Under the pieces are notes generated by a model. That model saw only the letters and a list, made by a program, of their open reading frames with translations, was not told the origin of the DNA and did no database searches. Shown here in pieces: positions 53,271-62,603 of a stretch of 62,956 bases of DNA (positions are counted from its first letter, which is position 1; the number at the start of each line of letters is the position of its first letter). The position numbers were made by a program, and so were the translations under genes. The stretch is from NCBI GenBank assembly GCA_017478205.1, contig JAFVDZ010000081.1, positions 1 to 62,956 of the forward strand. Reading direction: 5' to 3'. This DNA comes from Spirochaetales bacterium (lineage in GTDB: Bacteria; Spirochaetota; Spirochaetia; Sphaerochaetales; Sphaerochaetaceae).

Positions 53271-54602
53271 TTATCTAACCATTGATGGTTTCTTGGAATC
53301 GAACTTCCAATCCTTTATGAAGTACTGCATCGAGATAGAATCATTTCTATCCCAATAGGTGAGCTTATTGTAAAGCTCATTTGCTTTCATTACCTTATCC
53401 ATGTTGATTTCAATTCCTAGTCCTGGTTCATCGCTTACATGAATCTTTCCATTTACGATCTTATGAGGATTGTTAGTGAGCTCATCATGACCCTCCTGCC
53501 AGATCCAATGTGTGTCGAGTGCTGTGATATCCCCCTTGGCAGCAGCTGCACACTGTACATATTGAGCTAGAGTAATATCGAAATGGTTGTTAGAGTGGGA
53601 GCCCCAAGTGAGATTCCAGTCTGATAAAATCTGAGAGCATCTAACAGAACCAGACATTCCCCAGAAATGAGGATCAGCAAGAACAATATCGACACTCTTT
53701 TCAATTATTGCGTGCTTGAGTTGTCTCCAATCTGTTGCGATCATATTGGTTGCAGTTGGAATACCTGTAGCCTCCTTGAAATCGGCCATCGTCTCTCTTC
53801 CTGAGAAGCCAGATTCTGTTCCACATGGATCTTCAGCATAGGTGAGGGAAGAACCCTTACAGAGCTTGATTGCATCAGCAACCTTCCAAGCACCATTTGG
53901 ATCGATATTGACACGAGCATTAGGGAAAGCAGACTTCACAGCCTCAATTGCTTCCATCTCTTCTTCACCACGAAGAACACCACCTTTTAGCTTGAAGTGT
54001 TCAAAACCATAGACATCATAAAGAGCCTGAGCTTCTCTAACGATTGCATCAGGTGTCATGCTACGATTTCTTCTAATTTGATACCAAGGATTCTTGCTAT
54101 CTGATTCATCAATATATGGAAGGTCTGTCTTATTCTTATCCTCGATATAGAAGAGATAACCAAGAATTGTTATATCATCTCTCTGTCTTCCATCTCCCAA
54201 GAGGTCACAGACAGGACAATTTAGGAACTTTCCCATCAAATCAAGAAGAGCTGCTTCTATTGCGGTTTCTCCATGGACGATATCCTTGAGTTTTGAAAGA
54301 TCAAGATTCTGAAGACTTTCAGAATTTGCAATTCTGTTATGTGCATCAAACAAGGTTGAAATAATCTTGCGGTAATCACCAATTGGTTTTCCTACAACAA
54401 ATGGAATAGCAGCTTCTAGACTTTCCTTAATTGCAACACCACCGTGCACCTCACCAACACCAGTGTTTCCACTGTTGTCTTTCAATATCACAAGATTTCT
54501 TGTGTAGAAAGGTGCATGAGCTCCTGAGAGAGAAAGTAGAAGTGAATCATATCCTGCAACAGGAATAACCTTCATATCTGTAACTATAGGTGTGTTAGTC
54601 AT
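53271..54602 (-). CDS. gudD: D-glucarate dehydratase
   Basis: 443-aa enolase-superfamily enzyme, close in sequence to E. coli GudD over its whole length: VIPVAGYDSLLLSLSGAHAPFYTRN, catalytic Lys in FKLKGGVLRGEEE (about 207), metal ligands in NIDPNGAW, EDPCGTESGFSGRE and TATNMIATDWRQ, catalytic His in WGSHSNNHFD (about 340), and the tail KKPSMVR. It dehydrates D-glucarate (or L-idarate) to 5-keto-4-deoxyglucarate. The ATG at 54602 has GGAGG before it. It is the last gene of the TTT operon, implying hexarate import. Confidence 0.94.
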   Translation of the reverse strand: MTNTPIVTDMKVIPVAGYDSLLLSLSGAHAPFYTRNLVILKDNSGNTGVGEVHGGVAIKESLEAAIPFVVGKPIGDYRKIISTLFDAHNRIANSESLQNLDLSKLKDIVHGETAIEAALLDLMGKFLNCPVCDLLGDGRQRDDITILGYLFYIEDKNKTDLPYIDESDSKNPWYQIRRNRSMTPDAIVREAQALYDVYGFEHFKLKGGVLRGEEEMEAIEAVKSAFPNARVNIDPNGAWKVADAIKLCKGSSLTYAEDPCGTESGFSGRETMADFKEATGIPTATNMIATDWRQLKHAIIEKSVDIVLADPHFWGMSGSVRCSQILSDWNLTWGSHSNNHFDITLAQYVQCAAAAKGDITALDTHWIWQEGHDELTNNPHKIVNGKIHVSDEPGLGIEINMDKVMKANELYNKLTYWDRNDSISMQYFIKDWKFDSKKPSMVR

Positions 54603-54603
54603 T

Positions 54604-56082
54604 TTATTGCCTCCTTTGCTTTTTGAATGAATAGATGAAGAAGAAGATAGCCAAGATAATGAATACCATTGCAATTGGTCTGTGAAGGAGCATGAAGCGA
54701 TCACTAGATGCATATTGAAGTCCAGTTCTGAGGTTTACTTCAAAATCACCACCTAAAATGAAACCGAGAATAAAAGGTGCAATTGGAACATTAACATTAG
54801 AAAGTATAAGACCAAAGATACCAAAGAATAAAAGAGCCCATATATCGAATGATCTATAGTTAAGTGTATAGGCACCTATTGCACAAAGCACGATTATACA
54901 AGGAATCAAGATGAATGAAGGAACCTTAAGAATCTTGACAAACCATCTCATGCAGAAATACATAACAAGTCCCATCAGAATTGTTGAGATTATCATCGAT
55001 GCAAATATTGCATAAACAGTAGGACCATTAGTCTGGAAAAGAAGTGGTCCTGGAGTCATGCCATGAAGCATAAAGCCACCAAGGAGAAGAGCAGTAGAAC
55101 CATCTCCAGGAATTCCAAGAGTAAGCAAAGGAATCATTGCACCGCCGATAGAAGCATTGTTAGCAGATTCAGATGCAATTATACCATCGGGGATACCAGT
55201 TCCGAATTTCTCTGGGTATTTACTTGAGCTCTTGGCAACAGAATAGGCTATGATGTTTGCAGTCGAACCTCCAATTCCAGGAAGAATACCAATACATAAG
55301 CCGATAATTGACGACCTTATCAAATTAGGAATCTGCTCGATAACCTCAGATAGCGTAAGGCCTATTCCCTTCATCTTGAATTCTTCATTTACTGTTGCCT
55401 TTTCAGGATCTGCACTTGCAATTCTGAGAACTTCACTTACTGCATACATACCAACAAGAACAGTGAGGAGGCCAAAACCAGATGTCAATTCACTCATACC
55501 AAATGTAAAACGAACTGAACTATCAATTCTATCAAGACCAACCGTACTGAACATCATGCCAGCAATAGCTGAAAGAAGACCTGTCAGGATATTCTTGCCG
55601 CATAATGATGAAATCAGAGTGAGGGCAAACACTGTTACACCAAAATTTTCCCATGGCCCGAACTTGATAGTAAATGCAGCAAGAGGAGCAGAGATAAATA
55701 TCATGGCTAATACACCTATGAAATTACCGATGATAGAAGCAAAAACACCGATACCAAGCGCTCTACCTGCTTGACCCTTTTTGGCCATTGGGGTGCCATC
55801 AAAACAGGTTGCAATCGAAGATGGGGTTCCAGGGATATTTAAAAGAATTGCAGAAACAAGGCCACCCGACATACCGCCAATATAGATTGCTGTAAGCAAT
55901 GATAGTCCCATCTCGTGGCTCATAACGTATGTAACTGGCAAGAACATTGAAAGACACGCAACTGTTGTGAGTCCTGGAAGAGAACCAAATATGATACCAA
56001 CAAAAACACCACCAAGCATTGCAAGAATGATAAGAGGATTACCAATAACTGTACCAAATCCCTGTAAAAGCATTGTAAGCAT
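54604..56082 (-). CDS. tctA: TTT transporter large permease TctA (system 1)
   Basis: 492-aa large membrane subunit of a tripartite tricarboxylate transporter, with about 11-12 membrane segments. Family signature: GSLPGLTTVACLSMFLPVTY (about 34-53), GGMSGGLVSAILLNIPGTPSS, and in the second half GILPGIGGSTANIIAYSVAK. ATG at 56082 is chosen for its GGAGGTG ribosome binding site. It is 1 bp from gudD and 13 bp from tctB, so the cargo is probably a hexarate. Confidence 0.92.
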   Translation of the reverse strand: MLTMLLQGFGTVIGNPLIILAMLGGVFVGIIFGSLPGLTTVACLSMFLPVTYVMSHEMGLSLLTAIYIGGMSGGLVSAILLNIPGTPSSIATCFDGTPMAKKGQAGRALGIGVFASIIGNFIGVLAMIFISAPLAAFTIKFGPWENFGVTVFALTLISSLCGKNILTGLLSAIAGMMFSTVGLDRIDSSVRFTFGMSELTSGFGLLTVLVGMYAVSEVLRIASADPEKATVNEEFKMKGIGLTLSEVIEQIPNLIRSSIIGLCIGILPGIGGSTANIIAYSVAKSSSKYPEKFGTGIPDGIIASESANNASIGGAMIPLLTLGIPGDGSTALLLGGFMLHGMTPGPLLFQTNGPTVYAIFASMIISTILMGLVMYFCMRWFVKILKVPSFILIPCIIVLCAIGAYTLNYRSFDIWALLFFGIFGLILSNVNVPIAPFILGFILGGDFEVNLRTGLQYASSDRFMLLHRPIAMVFIILAIFFFIYSFKKQRRQ

Positions 56083-56095
56083 AGTCACCTCCAGA

Positions 56096-56617
56096 TCAGA
56101 AAAGAATGCCACGAGGGAGCATCATCGAAAGAAACTTTGTAAAGACAAGGTATAGTCCTAGTACAAAAACAAATGAAAAACACCATCCAAACATAAGCAT
56201 CTTCTTTGACTTCTTATCTGTTGGAGTAAGAAGCATAATCATGCAACCAAGATAAATGAAGCCAGAAAGGACAAATCCAAGCCTCGTATATGTAAATGCA
56301 TAGAACGCAAACAATATGATTGAGAGTGCCAAATACAATGGCTTACGCTTAATTTGATGACCAAATATATATACTGTTGAAACTGGCTTCTTATCCTGAT
56401 CATTACTGTGCAAATCCTTCTGCTTTAGCATTGATGTTATGAATAAGGCTATGGAAAATATTATCATCACAATACCATAGATCAAAGGAAGTGATTTTGA
56501 GCTAACACCACCACTTGCATATAAATTCTTGGAATCTATTTGGCTTGATAATGCAAGATAGAATATTGCAAATGCGATGAAGATAATTGCAACCTTGGCC
56601 TCTCTGTTGAATTTCAT
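56096..56617 (-). CDS. tctB: TTT transporter small permease TctB (system 1)
   Basis: 173-aa small membrane subunit with four hydrophobic segments (about 9-24, 42-62, 85-120 in two parts, 140-165). TctB sequences are poorly conserved; the call rests on size, topology and position between tctC and tctA. Its ATG is preceded by AAGGAG. Confidence 0.85.
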   Translation of the reverse strand: MKFNREAKVAIIFIAFAIFYLALSSQIDSKNLYASGGVSSKSLPLIYGIVMIIFSIALFITSMLKQKDLHSNDQDKKPVSTVYIFGHQIKRKPLYLALSIILFAFYAFTYTRLGFVLSGFIYLGCMIMLLTPTDKKSKKMLMFGWCFSFVFVLGLYLVFTKFLSMMLPRGILF

Positions 56618-56667
56618 TTTTATTCTCCTTGATGGATTCTTCTATTTTATTGTCAAACAGATAGTTA

Positions 56668-56690
56668 CTCCTCTACTGAAAGGAGAGGAG
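56668..56690 (-). terminator. Intercistronic hairpin tctC-tctB (system 1)
   Basis: CTCCTCT (56668-56674) pairs with AGAGGAG (56684-56690). No T run follows, so it is more likely a stabilising or attenuating hairpin that favours the receptor gene upstream. Confidence 0.5.
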
Positions 56691-56705
56691 CAACTTAAAC
56701 CATAA

Positions 56706-57680
56706 TTACTTGCTTATGAAATCAGATTGATACATCATGATGTGAGCGAGCTCATTTTCATAGTACTTTACTGTTTCTTCTGGACCTAGATAGACCTTTG
56801 GTTGCATCTGTTGCTCAAGGAATTCCGCATATTCTTTGTTGTTTTCGATAACAGACTTACAAGCGTTTGCAAACTTCTCGACGATAGCTTTATCAGTTCC
56901 CTTAGGGAAGAAGAAAGTGTTGTAATAATAGTATTCACAGTCAACACCCTTTTCCTTGAGGGTTGGAACATTAGGAAGGTTATATGGTCTTTCTGGGCTA
57001 TCGGTTGCAAGGATAACAAATTCACCTCTATCAACATAATCTTTAATAGCATTGTAGTTCATTGCAATTACATCGACATGCTTTCCAAGCAAGAGTTTAA
57101 GACGCTCGCCAGATCCTCCGGAAGGAACAATATTGAACTTCGCACCAGCCTTGGTAAGAGCTACTGCAATCCACTGAGTAGATGCACCAGCATTTGAAGT
57201 CAGACGATATTTACCTGGTTCTGCAAGAGTTGCGTTGAACATATCTTCATATGTCTTCCATCCTGAGTCAGCTCTTGCGACGAGGACTTCATCAGAAGCC
57301 TGTGAAAATACACAAGCTGGCTCAAAAGCTTCTGCTGCGTAATCAACAAGACCAACAACCTTAGCAACGTTCATAGAAAGCTGTGAGCATAGAATAGTAT
57401 AACCATCATTGGCAGCATTCTTTACCTGGTTGGCTCCGATAGTACCACCGCTACCACTTACATTGGTGACAACAACAGGCTGTCCAAGCTCTTTTGTAAG
57501 ATGTTTAGCAATAGCACGTGTGTTAACATCAGAGTTTCCTCCAGCACCGAATGCTACTACAATGTTAATAGGTTTCTGTGGCCATTTTGTAACGCTTGCA
57601 GAAGTCTCGGCTTCACCTCTAGCAAAAACAAAGCATGATACTAATGCAATCATAAGAGATACGATAAGAACTTTCTTCAT
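56706..57680 (-). CDS. tctC: TTT solute receptor TctC/Bug (system 1)
   Basis: 324-aa periplasmic receptor of the Bug family. Signal peptide (MKKVLIVSLMIALVSCFVFA), then WPQKPINIVVAFGAGGNSDV (about 35-54), the Bug start, and SGSGGTIGANQVKNAANDGYTIL. Bug proteins bind carboxylates through their carboxyl group. First gene of the operon with tctB, tctA and gudD; AGGGGG ribosome binding site; promoter at 57891-57863. Confidence 0.93.
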   Translation of the reverse strand: MKKVLIVSLMIALVSCFVFARGEAETSASVTKWPQKPINIVVAFGAGGNSDVNTRAIAKHLTKELGQPVVVTNVSGSGGTIGANQVKNAANDGYTILCSQLSMNVAKVVGLVDYAAEAFEPACVFSQASDEVLVARADSGWKTYEDMFNATLAEPGKYRLTSNAGASTQWIAVALTKAGAKFNIVPSGGSGERLKLLLGKHVDVIAMNYNAIKDYVDRGEFVILATDSPERPYNLPNVPTLKEKGVDCEYYYYNTFFFPKGTDKAIVEKFANACKSVIENNKEYAEFLEQQMQPKVYLGPEETVKYYENELAHIMMYQSDFISK

Positions 57681-57809
57681 TTGATTATTCCCCCTGTAAT
57701 TGAACCAGTCATCTTGTATAGATGAGGTTCATGTTTTGAAAAAATGAATCTGTTTTTCAGCAAACAGATGTACATGACAAGAATTCAGGGGAAAATTCAC
57801 GAAAAATAG

Positions 57810-57852
57810 GGTAGATAAATATATAACTCGAGAATGTAAAGATTTATCTACC
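57810..57852. promoter_or_regulatory. 11-bp inverted repeat in the TTT1 leader
   Basis: GGTAGATAAAT (57810-57820) and ATTTATCTACC (57842-57852) are perfect complements with a 21-bp spacer that contains CTCGAG near its centre. They lie just downstream of the -10 box, covering about +4 to +46. This is a likely repressor operator, or a stem-loop in the mRNA leader. Confidence 0.55.
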
Positions 57853-57862
57853 TATAAAATTA

Positions 57863-57891
57863 ATCGTATATATTGAATCTGTAGTTGTCAA
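57863..57891 (-). promoter_or_regulatory. Promoter of TTT operon 1
   Basis: Minus strand: TTGACA (57891-57886), 17-bp spacer, TACGAT (57868-57863). Start expected at about 57856, giving a leader of about 175 nt before the tctC ATG. Confidence 0.65.
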
Positions 57892-57997
57892 ACAAAATAT
57901 AACAATATTTATATTTTATATATTTATATTCATTGTTTTTCAAAATGCATTTGATTTATATCAAAGTTAAACTATCTAAATATGGCTTTGAAAACAA

Positions 57998-59314
57998 TCA
58001 TGCATTTACATATTCAAGATTACCGTTCTCATCAAATTCAAACTCTTTGAAATCAGAAACCAACTCAAGGCCTTCTGTCTTTTCAACTGTCTCCTTCAAT
58101 GCTTCAGAGACATAGATATCAGAAATCTGAAGAGTATTCGCAATTCTAATAATCCTTGGCTTTGCTCTATCAATTCCTGTGCAGGTCCTAAGGCATGCAA
58201 GAATAGCGTCTCTGTCATTTAGCATAACCATTGGCATCTTTGTTCCTAGAATCACCAGGCTTGTCATTCCATTTATATAAGATAGGGCAGGGTGAGCCTT
58301 ATCATAAAGACGTTTTGTAGTGACATCTGCACAGCCGACGCCGATACAGTTTCCATGTGCTTCATCAGAAAGGTCAAGAACAGCAACTCTCTGGGCTTTG
58401 ATACCACCTTGTGCATAAGGAGTGACAAAGCGACCTGTTACATTTGGATCCATTCCGCCACCAGAAAAATTCTTGCCCATCCTATCTACAATTAAGATAT
58501 CGCACTCAGGAATAAATATTCGTGGCATCTTGCTTCTTGCTATCTCCAAAAGCTTTGGCTCTTCGATTGGAATCATATCTGGAGTGATAGCCCTGATTAT
58601 ACAAGTCTGGTCGTAAGCATTTTCTACAAGCCCGATTCCCAAGAGTATATTGACGTTATCAAGAATGACTTTACCGAAATTCTTGATATTTCCGCTCATC
58701 TTGCCAAAACCGTCATCATGACAGATTTCTGCACCATGCTGTTTACCAAGGCCAATTGCCATCATCTTCATCAGCCCGCTTTCATAAGGACCATGGAAAC
58801 AGGTGTGTGGTTTGATTCTATTGAGGACTAGTACATGGTCAGCACGGGCTGCATTTTTATCTATATAGACATCCTTGCCATCAGGGGCTGTTCCAACCTT
58901 TACGGTTGTCATGTCTGATATGATAGGGCAGTTGACAGCATCTTCAGTTATTCCAAAGCTTTCGATTAGTTCTCTTTGTCCCTTTGCAGTTGCTCCGCCA
59001 TGCGAACCCATTGATGGAATGATGAAAGGACTGCCTCCAAGTTTCTTTATTTCCTCAACTAATGTAGAAGTAATCTTTACGATATTTCTCAGTTGCCTAG
59101 AACCTGAGGTGATAGCAACAGTATCTCCTCTCTTGATCTTTTTCAACGTAGCCATAATTTCAGGTCTGTTCAATTCATCTATCAAGGCAGAAGAAACATC
59201 GTCTATTTTTTGGTCATCAAAGGTCTGATGAACCTTGGCCATACGGGGAAGGGTGTAGACATTCAGTAACTTAGAAATAAAGGAATAGGATTCCTCATCA
59301 AATTTCATTGGCAT
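57998..59314 (-). CDS. LarA-like (lactate racemase family) protein
   Basis: 438-aa protein with a LarA-type N-terminal domain (DUF2088): TVAITSGSRQL (about 65), PSMGSHGGATAKGQRE (about 100-115), and ADHVLVLNRIKPHTCFHG followed by ESGLMKMMAIGLGKQHGAE (about 160-205), where the His and Lys residues correspond in position to the nickel-pincer and catalytic residues of LarA. LarA homologues racemise or epimerise 2-hydroxy acids. No larB/larC/larE genes for the cofactor are in the window. It lies 83 bp behind tctA of system 2, so it may act on the imported acid. Substrate unknown. Confidence 0.75.
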   Translation of the reverse strand: MPMKFDEESYSFISKLLNVYTLPRMAKVHQTFDDQKIDDVSSALIDELNRPEIMATLKKIKRGDTVAITSGSRQLRNIVKITSTLVEEIKKLGGSPFIIPSMGSHGGATAKGQRELIESFGITEDAVNCPIISDMTTVKVGTAPDGKDVYIDKNAARADHVLVLNRIKPHTCFHGPYESGLMKMMAIGLGKQHGAEICHDDGFGKMSGNIKNFGKVILDNVNILLGIGLVENAYDQTCIIRAITPDMIPIEEPKLLEIARSKMPRIFIPECDILIVDRMGKNFSGGGMDPNVTGRFVTPYAQGGIKAQRVAVLDLSDEAHGNCIGVGCADVTTKRLYDKAHPALSYINGMTSLVILGTKMPMVMLNDRDAILACLRTCTGIDRAKPRIIRIANTLQISDIYVSEALKETVEKTEGLELVSDFKEFEFDENGNLEYVNA

Positions 59315-59397
59315 AATTTAGTCCTTTTGAAAAGATAAGCCTTGCAACCAGAGGAAGCAAGACCAAAGAAAAAGCAATTTAAATCCTACTTGCAAGA

Positions 59398-60876
59398 TTA
59401 TTTTTCTATCTTGGCAGATCTTCTTGCATCCCAAATTGCAAATGCGATAGAAGCAACGATCAATACCCATACGACATTACCAATTGGTCTCTGGAAGAAG
59501 CAAACAAGACTTCCCTGAGAACCCTGGATAGCATCGATGAAGTAGGTTTCAAGGTCACGGCCAAGGATGAAGCCGATCAGGAAGGATGGTGATGAAAGAC
59601 CAAACTTGCTGAAGAAGTAACCAAGAAGACCAAAACCGATCATTGTCCATACATCGAACATGTTACCATTGTTAGCAGCATAAGAACCAACGATACACAT
59701 AAGGATGATGACTGGATAGAGTCTTGCCTTAGGAAGGTTGATGATCTTTGCAATGTACTTGATAGGGTAGAACATGACAATGAACATGAAGATGTTGGAA
59801 ATTGCAAGAGCCATGAGAATTGTTCTCCAGAGGTCTGGATTCTGAGTAATGAATAGAGGACCTACAGAGATACCCTGAAGCATGAATGCACCAACAAGAA
59901 CTGCAGTTGTTGAGTCACCAGGAATACCAAGAGAAAGAAGTGGAATTAGAGCACCACCAGTAAGGCCATTGTTAGCAGCTTCACTGGCAATTAGGCCTTC
60001 AACAGCACCTGTACCAAGCTTCTCTGGATGCTTGGAGAAGTTCTTACACTGAGAGTAGGAAAGAAGGGATGCAGCAGAACCACCAACACCAGGAAGAACA
60101 CCAACAAAGGTACCGATCAAAGCAGAACGGATAAGGTTGATACCATTTCCTTTCATGCATGAGAAGTGGAATTTCTTGGATTCATCGTTATTGGAAATGT
60201 CAGTTGGCTTGAAGTCATTTTCCTTCATACCTTTCTCTGCTTCCTGGAAGATCTGGGTCAGAGCGAAGAGACCGATAAGAACAGGAAGAAGTGTAAAGCC
60301 ACTATACATGTTAGGTTCCATGAATTCAGGAACCAATCTGAATTTGTTGTTCAATGTGTAGTTCTTTGCAAGAGAAACAAGTACACCAAGGAAACCTGCA
60401 AAGATACCCTTGAGCATATCACCCTTGGAAAGAGCTGCAATGATAGTAAGAGCGAAGAGAATTACAAGGAACTTCTCAACAGCACCGAAGTTGATTGCAA
60501 GCTTTGCAAGAGGTGGAGTGAGGAACCAAAGACAGAGAAGGGAGACGATACCACCAACGAAGGATGCTGTGATACCAATCTTGAGAGCCTTTTCACCTTC
60601 GCCTCTCTGAGCCATTGGATGACCATCGAAGCCTGTAGTAATTGAGGAAGGTGTACCAGGAATATTTACAAGAATAGCTGGTACAAGACCACCAGAAATA
60701 CCACCAACATACAAGCCAAGAAGCAAGAAGAGGGAAGTATGGAGGTCATATGCATATGTAAGTGGCAGAAAGATTGCAATTGCCATTGTTGCGGTCATGC
60801 CTGGAAGAGCACCGAAAATGATACCAACTGCAACGCCAATAAAACACATTATCAGATAAGTAAATGAAAATACCAT
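59398..60876 (-). CDS. tctA: TTT transporter large permease TctA (system 2)
   Basis: 492-aa paralogue of the TctA of system 1. Same motifs: GALPGMTATMAIAIFLPLTY (about 22-41), GGISGGLVPAILVNIPGTPSS, GVLPGVGGSAASLLSY, LGIPGDSTTAVLVGAFMLQG. About 11-12 membrane segments. It has a cytoplasmic, charged stretch (about 225-250) not seen in system 1. It follows tctB by 12 bp. Cargo unknown, probably another carboxylate. Confidence 0.92.
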   Translation of the reverse strand: MVFSFTYLIMCFIGVAVGIIFGALPGMTATMAIAIFLPLTYAYDLHTSLFLLLGLYVGGISGGLVPAILVNIPGTPSSITTGFDGHPMAQRGEGEKALKIGITASFVGGIVSLLCLWFLTPPLAKLAINFGAVEKFLVILFALTIIAALSKGDMLKGIFAGFLGVLVSLAKNYTLNNKFRLVPEFMEPNMYSGFTLLPVLIGLFALTQIFQEAEKGMKENDFKPTDISNNDESKKFHFSCMKGNGINLIRSALIGTFVGVLPGVGGSAASLLSYSQCKNFSKHPEKLGTGAVEGLIASEAANNGLTGGALIPLLSLGIPGDSTTAVLVGAFMLQGISVGPLFITQNPDLWRTILMALAISNIFMFIVMFYPIKYIAKIINLPKARLYPVIILMCIVGSYAANNGNMFDVWTMIGFGLLGYFFSKFGLSSPSFLIGFILGRDLETYFIDAIQGSQGSLVCFFQRPIGNVVWVLIVASIAFAIWDARRSAKIEK

Positions 60877-60888
60877 AATCTATTCTCC

Positions 60889-61329
60889 TTAAGGCAGTGT
60901 TACTCTGAAAATAGTACCGAAAATGAACCAGATCAGAACTGATGCAATAACGGAAATCAGGAGAGAAACGAGAACAGACTTAAGTCCTTCGTTCTTTAGA
61001 CCACCGCCCTGCTTGATCATCGCAAGCTTATCAACGCCACAGAAGAGAACGTTGAAAAGGAAAATAAAGATAATAGAAGCAGGAAGGAAATGAATAGCCT
61101 TCATAGCTATTGGATAGAGCAAGAGAAGGACAAGGCAGCCAATAAGCTTAAGCTTATCCCAATTTTCGACAAAGAAATGATAGTTAAGATTGATGAATGG
61201 AGTATGATCCTTTGCACACTTCAATGCTCTTCTGATCAAGATGAGCACAAAAAGGACACAGAGTACTCCGATAATGATTGGTGGAACAATCCAATGGGCA
61301 TTACCCCATGAATAATTGATCTTGAACAT
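60889..61329 (-). CDS. tctB: TTT transporter small permease TctB (system 2)
   Basis: 146-aa protein with four hydrophobic segments (about 15-35, 55-72, 75-95, 118-143), as expected for TctB. Sequence conservation is low; the call rests on topology, length and position between tctC and tctA. Confidence 0.8.
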   Translation of the reverse strand: MFKINYSWGNAHWIVPPIIIGVLCVLFVLILIRRALKCAKDHTPFINLNYHFFVENWDKLKLIGCLVLLLLYPIAMKAIHFLPASIIFIFLFNVLFCGVDKLAMIKQGGGLKNEGLKSVLVSLLISVIASVLIWFIFGTIFRVTLP

Positions 61330-61357
61330 TTGATTTGTTCTCCATTTTGTTTTTTAA

Positions 61358-61388
61358 AAAGCTATCGCCCATAATAGACGATAGCTTT
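61358..61388 (-). terminator. Intercistronic hairpin tctC-tctB (system 2)
   Basis: Perfect 10-bp stem AAAGCTATCG (61358-61367) with CGATAGCTTT (61379-61388), 11-nt loop; on the minus strand five T residues in all follow the last G-C pair. A leaky terminator that would give more receptor than permease mRNA. Confidence 0.6.
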
Positions 61389-61405
61389 GATTATATCAGA
61401 TTATT

Positions 61406-62434
61406 TTACTTGGTGAGTTCGTCCATAGATGGAGCAGACTTGATGAGTGGCTCGATAGCATTTCTCTTCTCATAGATGTGCTTGGAAGTAGCTGCGCTAT
61501 CCATATAATCGCCAGTGCCATAACTCATCTTCTCAAGAGCAGCCCTGAGCTCTGGGTTAGCATTTGCTCTCTGCATAGCAGCATCGAGTTCAGCTACGAG
61601 TGCTGGATCGAGATTCTTTGGTCCGTAGATGACGAATTCCTTGCAGAATGACCACTTCTGACCATTGAGAGTAATTCCAAGATCAGCATAGGAAGGAGAA
61701 TTGACACCTTCGAGGTTGTCAAGAAGACCTACAACCTTCATTGCGATCTTAGCATCGTTGGTCTGAGTGTACTGATATACGGATGTATAGTCAGCGAAGA
61801 TGATGTCTGCGTTTCTATCCCAGAGAAGCTGAGACTTCTTATCGAAGGAACCACCGATAACAACCTTCATTCTGGAAACAACGTCGTCACCATATGTGTC
61901 CTTAACCCACTTCCAATAGACAACATAACCAACGTGAGAAACACCACCAGCTTCACAAGCAACAAGAAGCTTCTTGCTTGGGTTTGCCTTGAGCCATTCA
62001 GCAGCCTCTACGAGGTTGTTGTATGGAGCATCCTTGTATGTAGCCCAACAGGAAACTGCGTTGATACCACCGCGTGGTCCAATTGTGAGATTCTCAAGCT
62101 TGTATGTCTCTGGCTGGGAACCGAACATAACTGAGAGGTAAGTCATATCATGGAACATCATGAGAGTAGAGCCGTCACCCTTAGCAGAACCAAGAGCATT
62201 GAATGCAGGACCTGCACCAACAGCATCACACTTGATGTTACAACCAAGTTCCTTAGCAAGGTATCTACATACTGTCTCAGCGATGAGGTAAGAGTCACCA
62301 CTTGTTGATGTAGAACCAATAACCATTCTAACATTCTGACCCTTGAATGTTGCCTTGGTCTCTGCTCCGCCCTGAGCGAAGACAGAAGTCATGACGAGAG
62401 CTGCCAAAAGCAGAACTGCAATCATCTTCTTCAT
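61406..62434 (-). CDS. tctC: TTT solute receptor TctC/Bug (system 2)
   Basis: 342-aa periplasmic receptor, more divergent than that of system 1. Signal peptide MKKMIAVLLLAALVMTSVFA, then QGGAETKA; Bug-type start VRMVIGSTSTSGDSYLIAETV and ADIIFADYTSVY later. The usual glycine-rich binding loops are altered, which suggests a different ligand. ATG at 62434 is chosen for its GGAG ribosome binding site and the signal peptide. First gene of the operon with tctB, tctA and perhaps the LarA-like gene. Confidence 0.85.
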   Translation of the reverse strand: MKKMIAVLLLAALVMTSVFAQGGAETKATFKGQNVRMVIGSTSTSGDSYLIAETVCRYLAKELGCNIKCDAVGAGPAFNALGSAKGDGSTLMMFHDMTYLSVMFGSQPETYKLENLTIGPRGGINAVSCWATYKDAPYNNLVEAAEWLKANPSKKLLVACEAGGVSHVGYVVYWKWVKDTYGDDVVSRMKVVIGGSFDKKSQLLWDRNADIIFADYTSVYQYTQTNDAKIAMKVVGLLDNLEGVNSPSYADLGITLNGQKWSFCKEFVIYGPKNLDPALVAELDAAMQRANANPELRAALEKMSYGTGDYMDSAATSKHIYEKRNAIEPLIKSAPSMDELTK

Positions 62435-62492
62435 AATAATTATCTCCTTTATAAATAGAATGGTTGCCCATCCTATCAGTTTCAAATATCAG

Positions 62493-62506
62493 TGAGGAAA
62501 TCCTCA
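62493..62506. promoter_or_regulatory. 14-bp palindrome in the TTT2 leader
   Basis: TGAGGA-AA-TCCTCA is a perfect dyad about 35-48 nt downstream of the predicted transcript start. It may be an operator or a small stem-loop of the leader. Confidence 0.4.
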
Positions 62507-62547
62507 AAATAGCCACATTTACAGCCAAAAGGCTTAAAACTGAATTA

Positions 62548-62576
62548 ATTATGAAATGGGAAATATACGATGTCAA
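62548..62576 (-). promoter_or_regulatory. Promoter of TTT operon 2
   Basis: Minus strand: TTGACA (62576-62571), 17-bp spacer, CATAAT (62553-62548); start expected at about 62541, leader about 107 nt. Confidence 0.7.
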
Positions 62577-62603
62577 CAAAAAATACAATAATTATAAAAT
62601 ATT

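Larger units (their letters stand above)
57681..57997. other. Control region of TTT operon 1
   Basis: 317-bp gap. It holds the promoter at 57891-57863 and a large inverted repeat at 57810-57852. No ORF with translation signals and no terminator behind the LarA-like gene were seen; the AT-rich part 57893-57997 has no recognisable feature. Confidence 0.5.
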
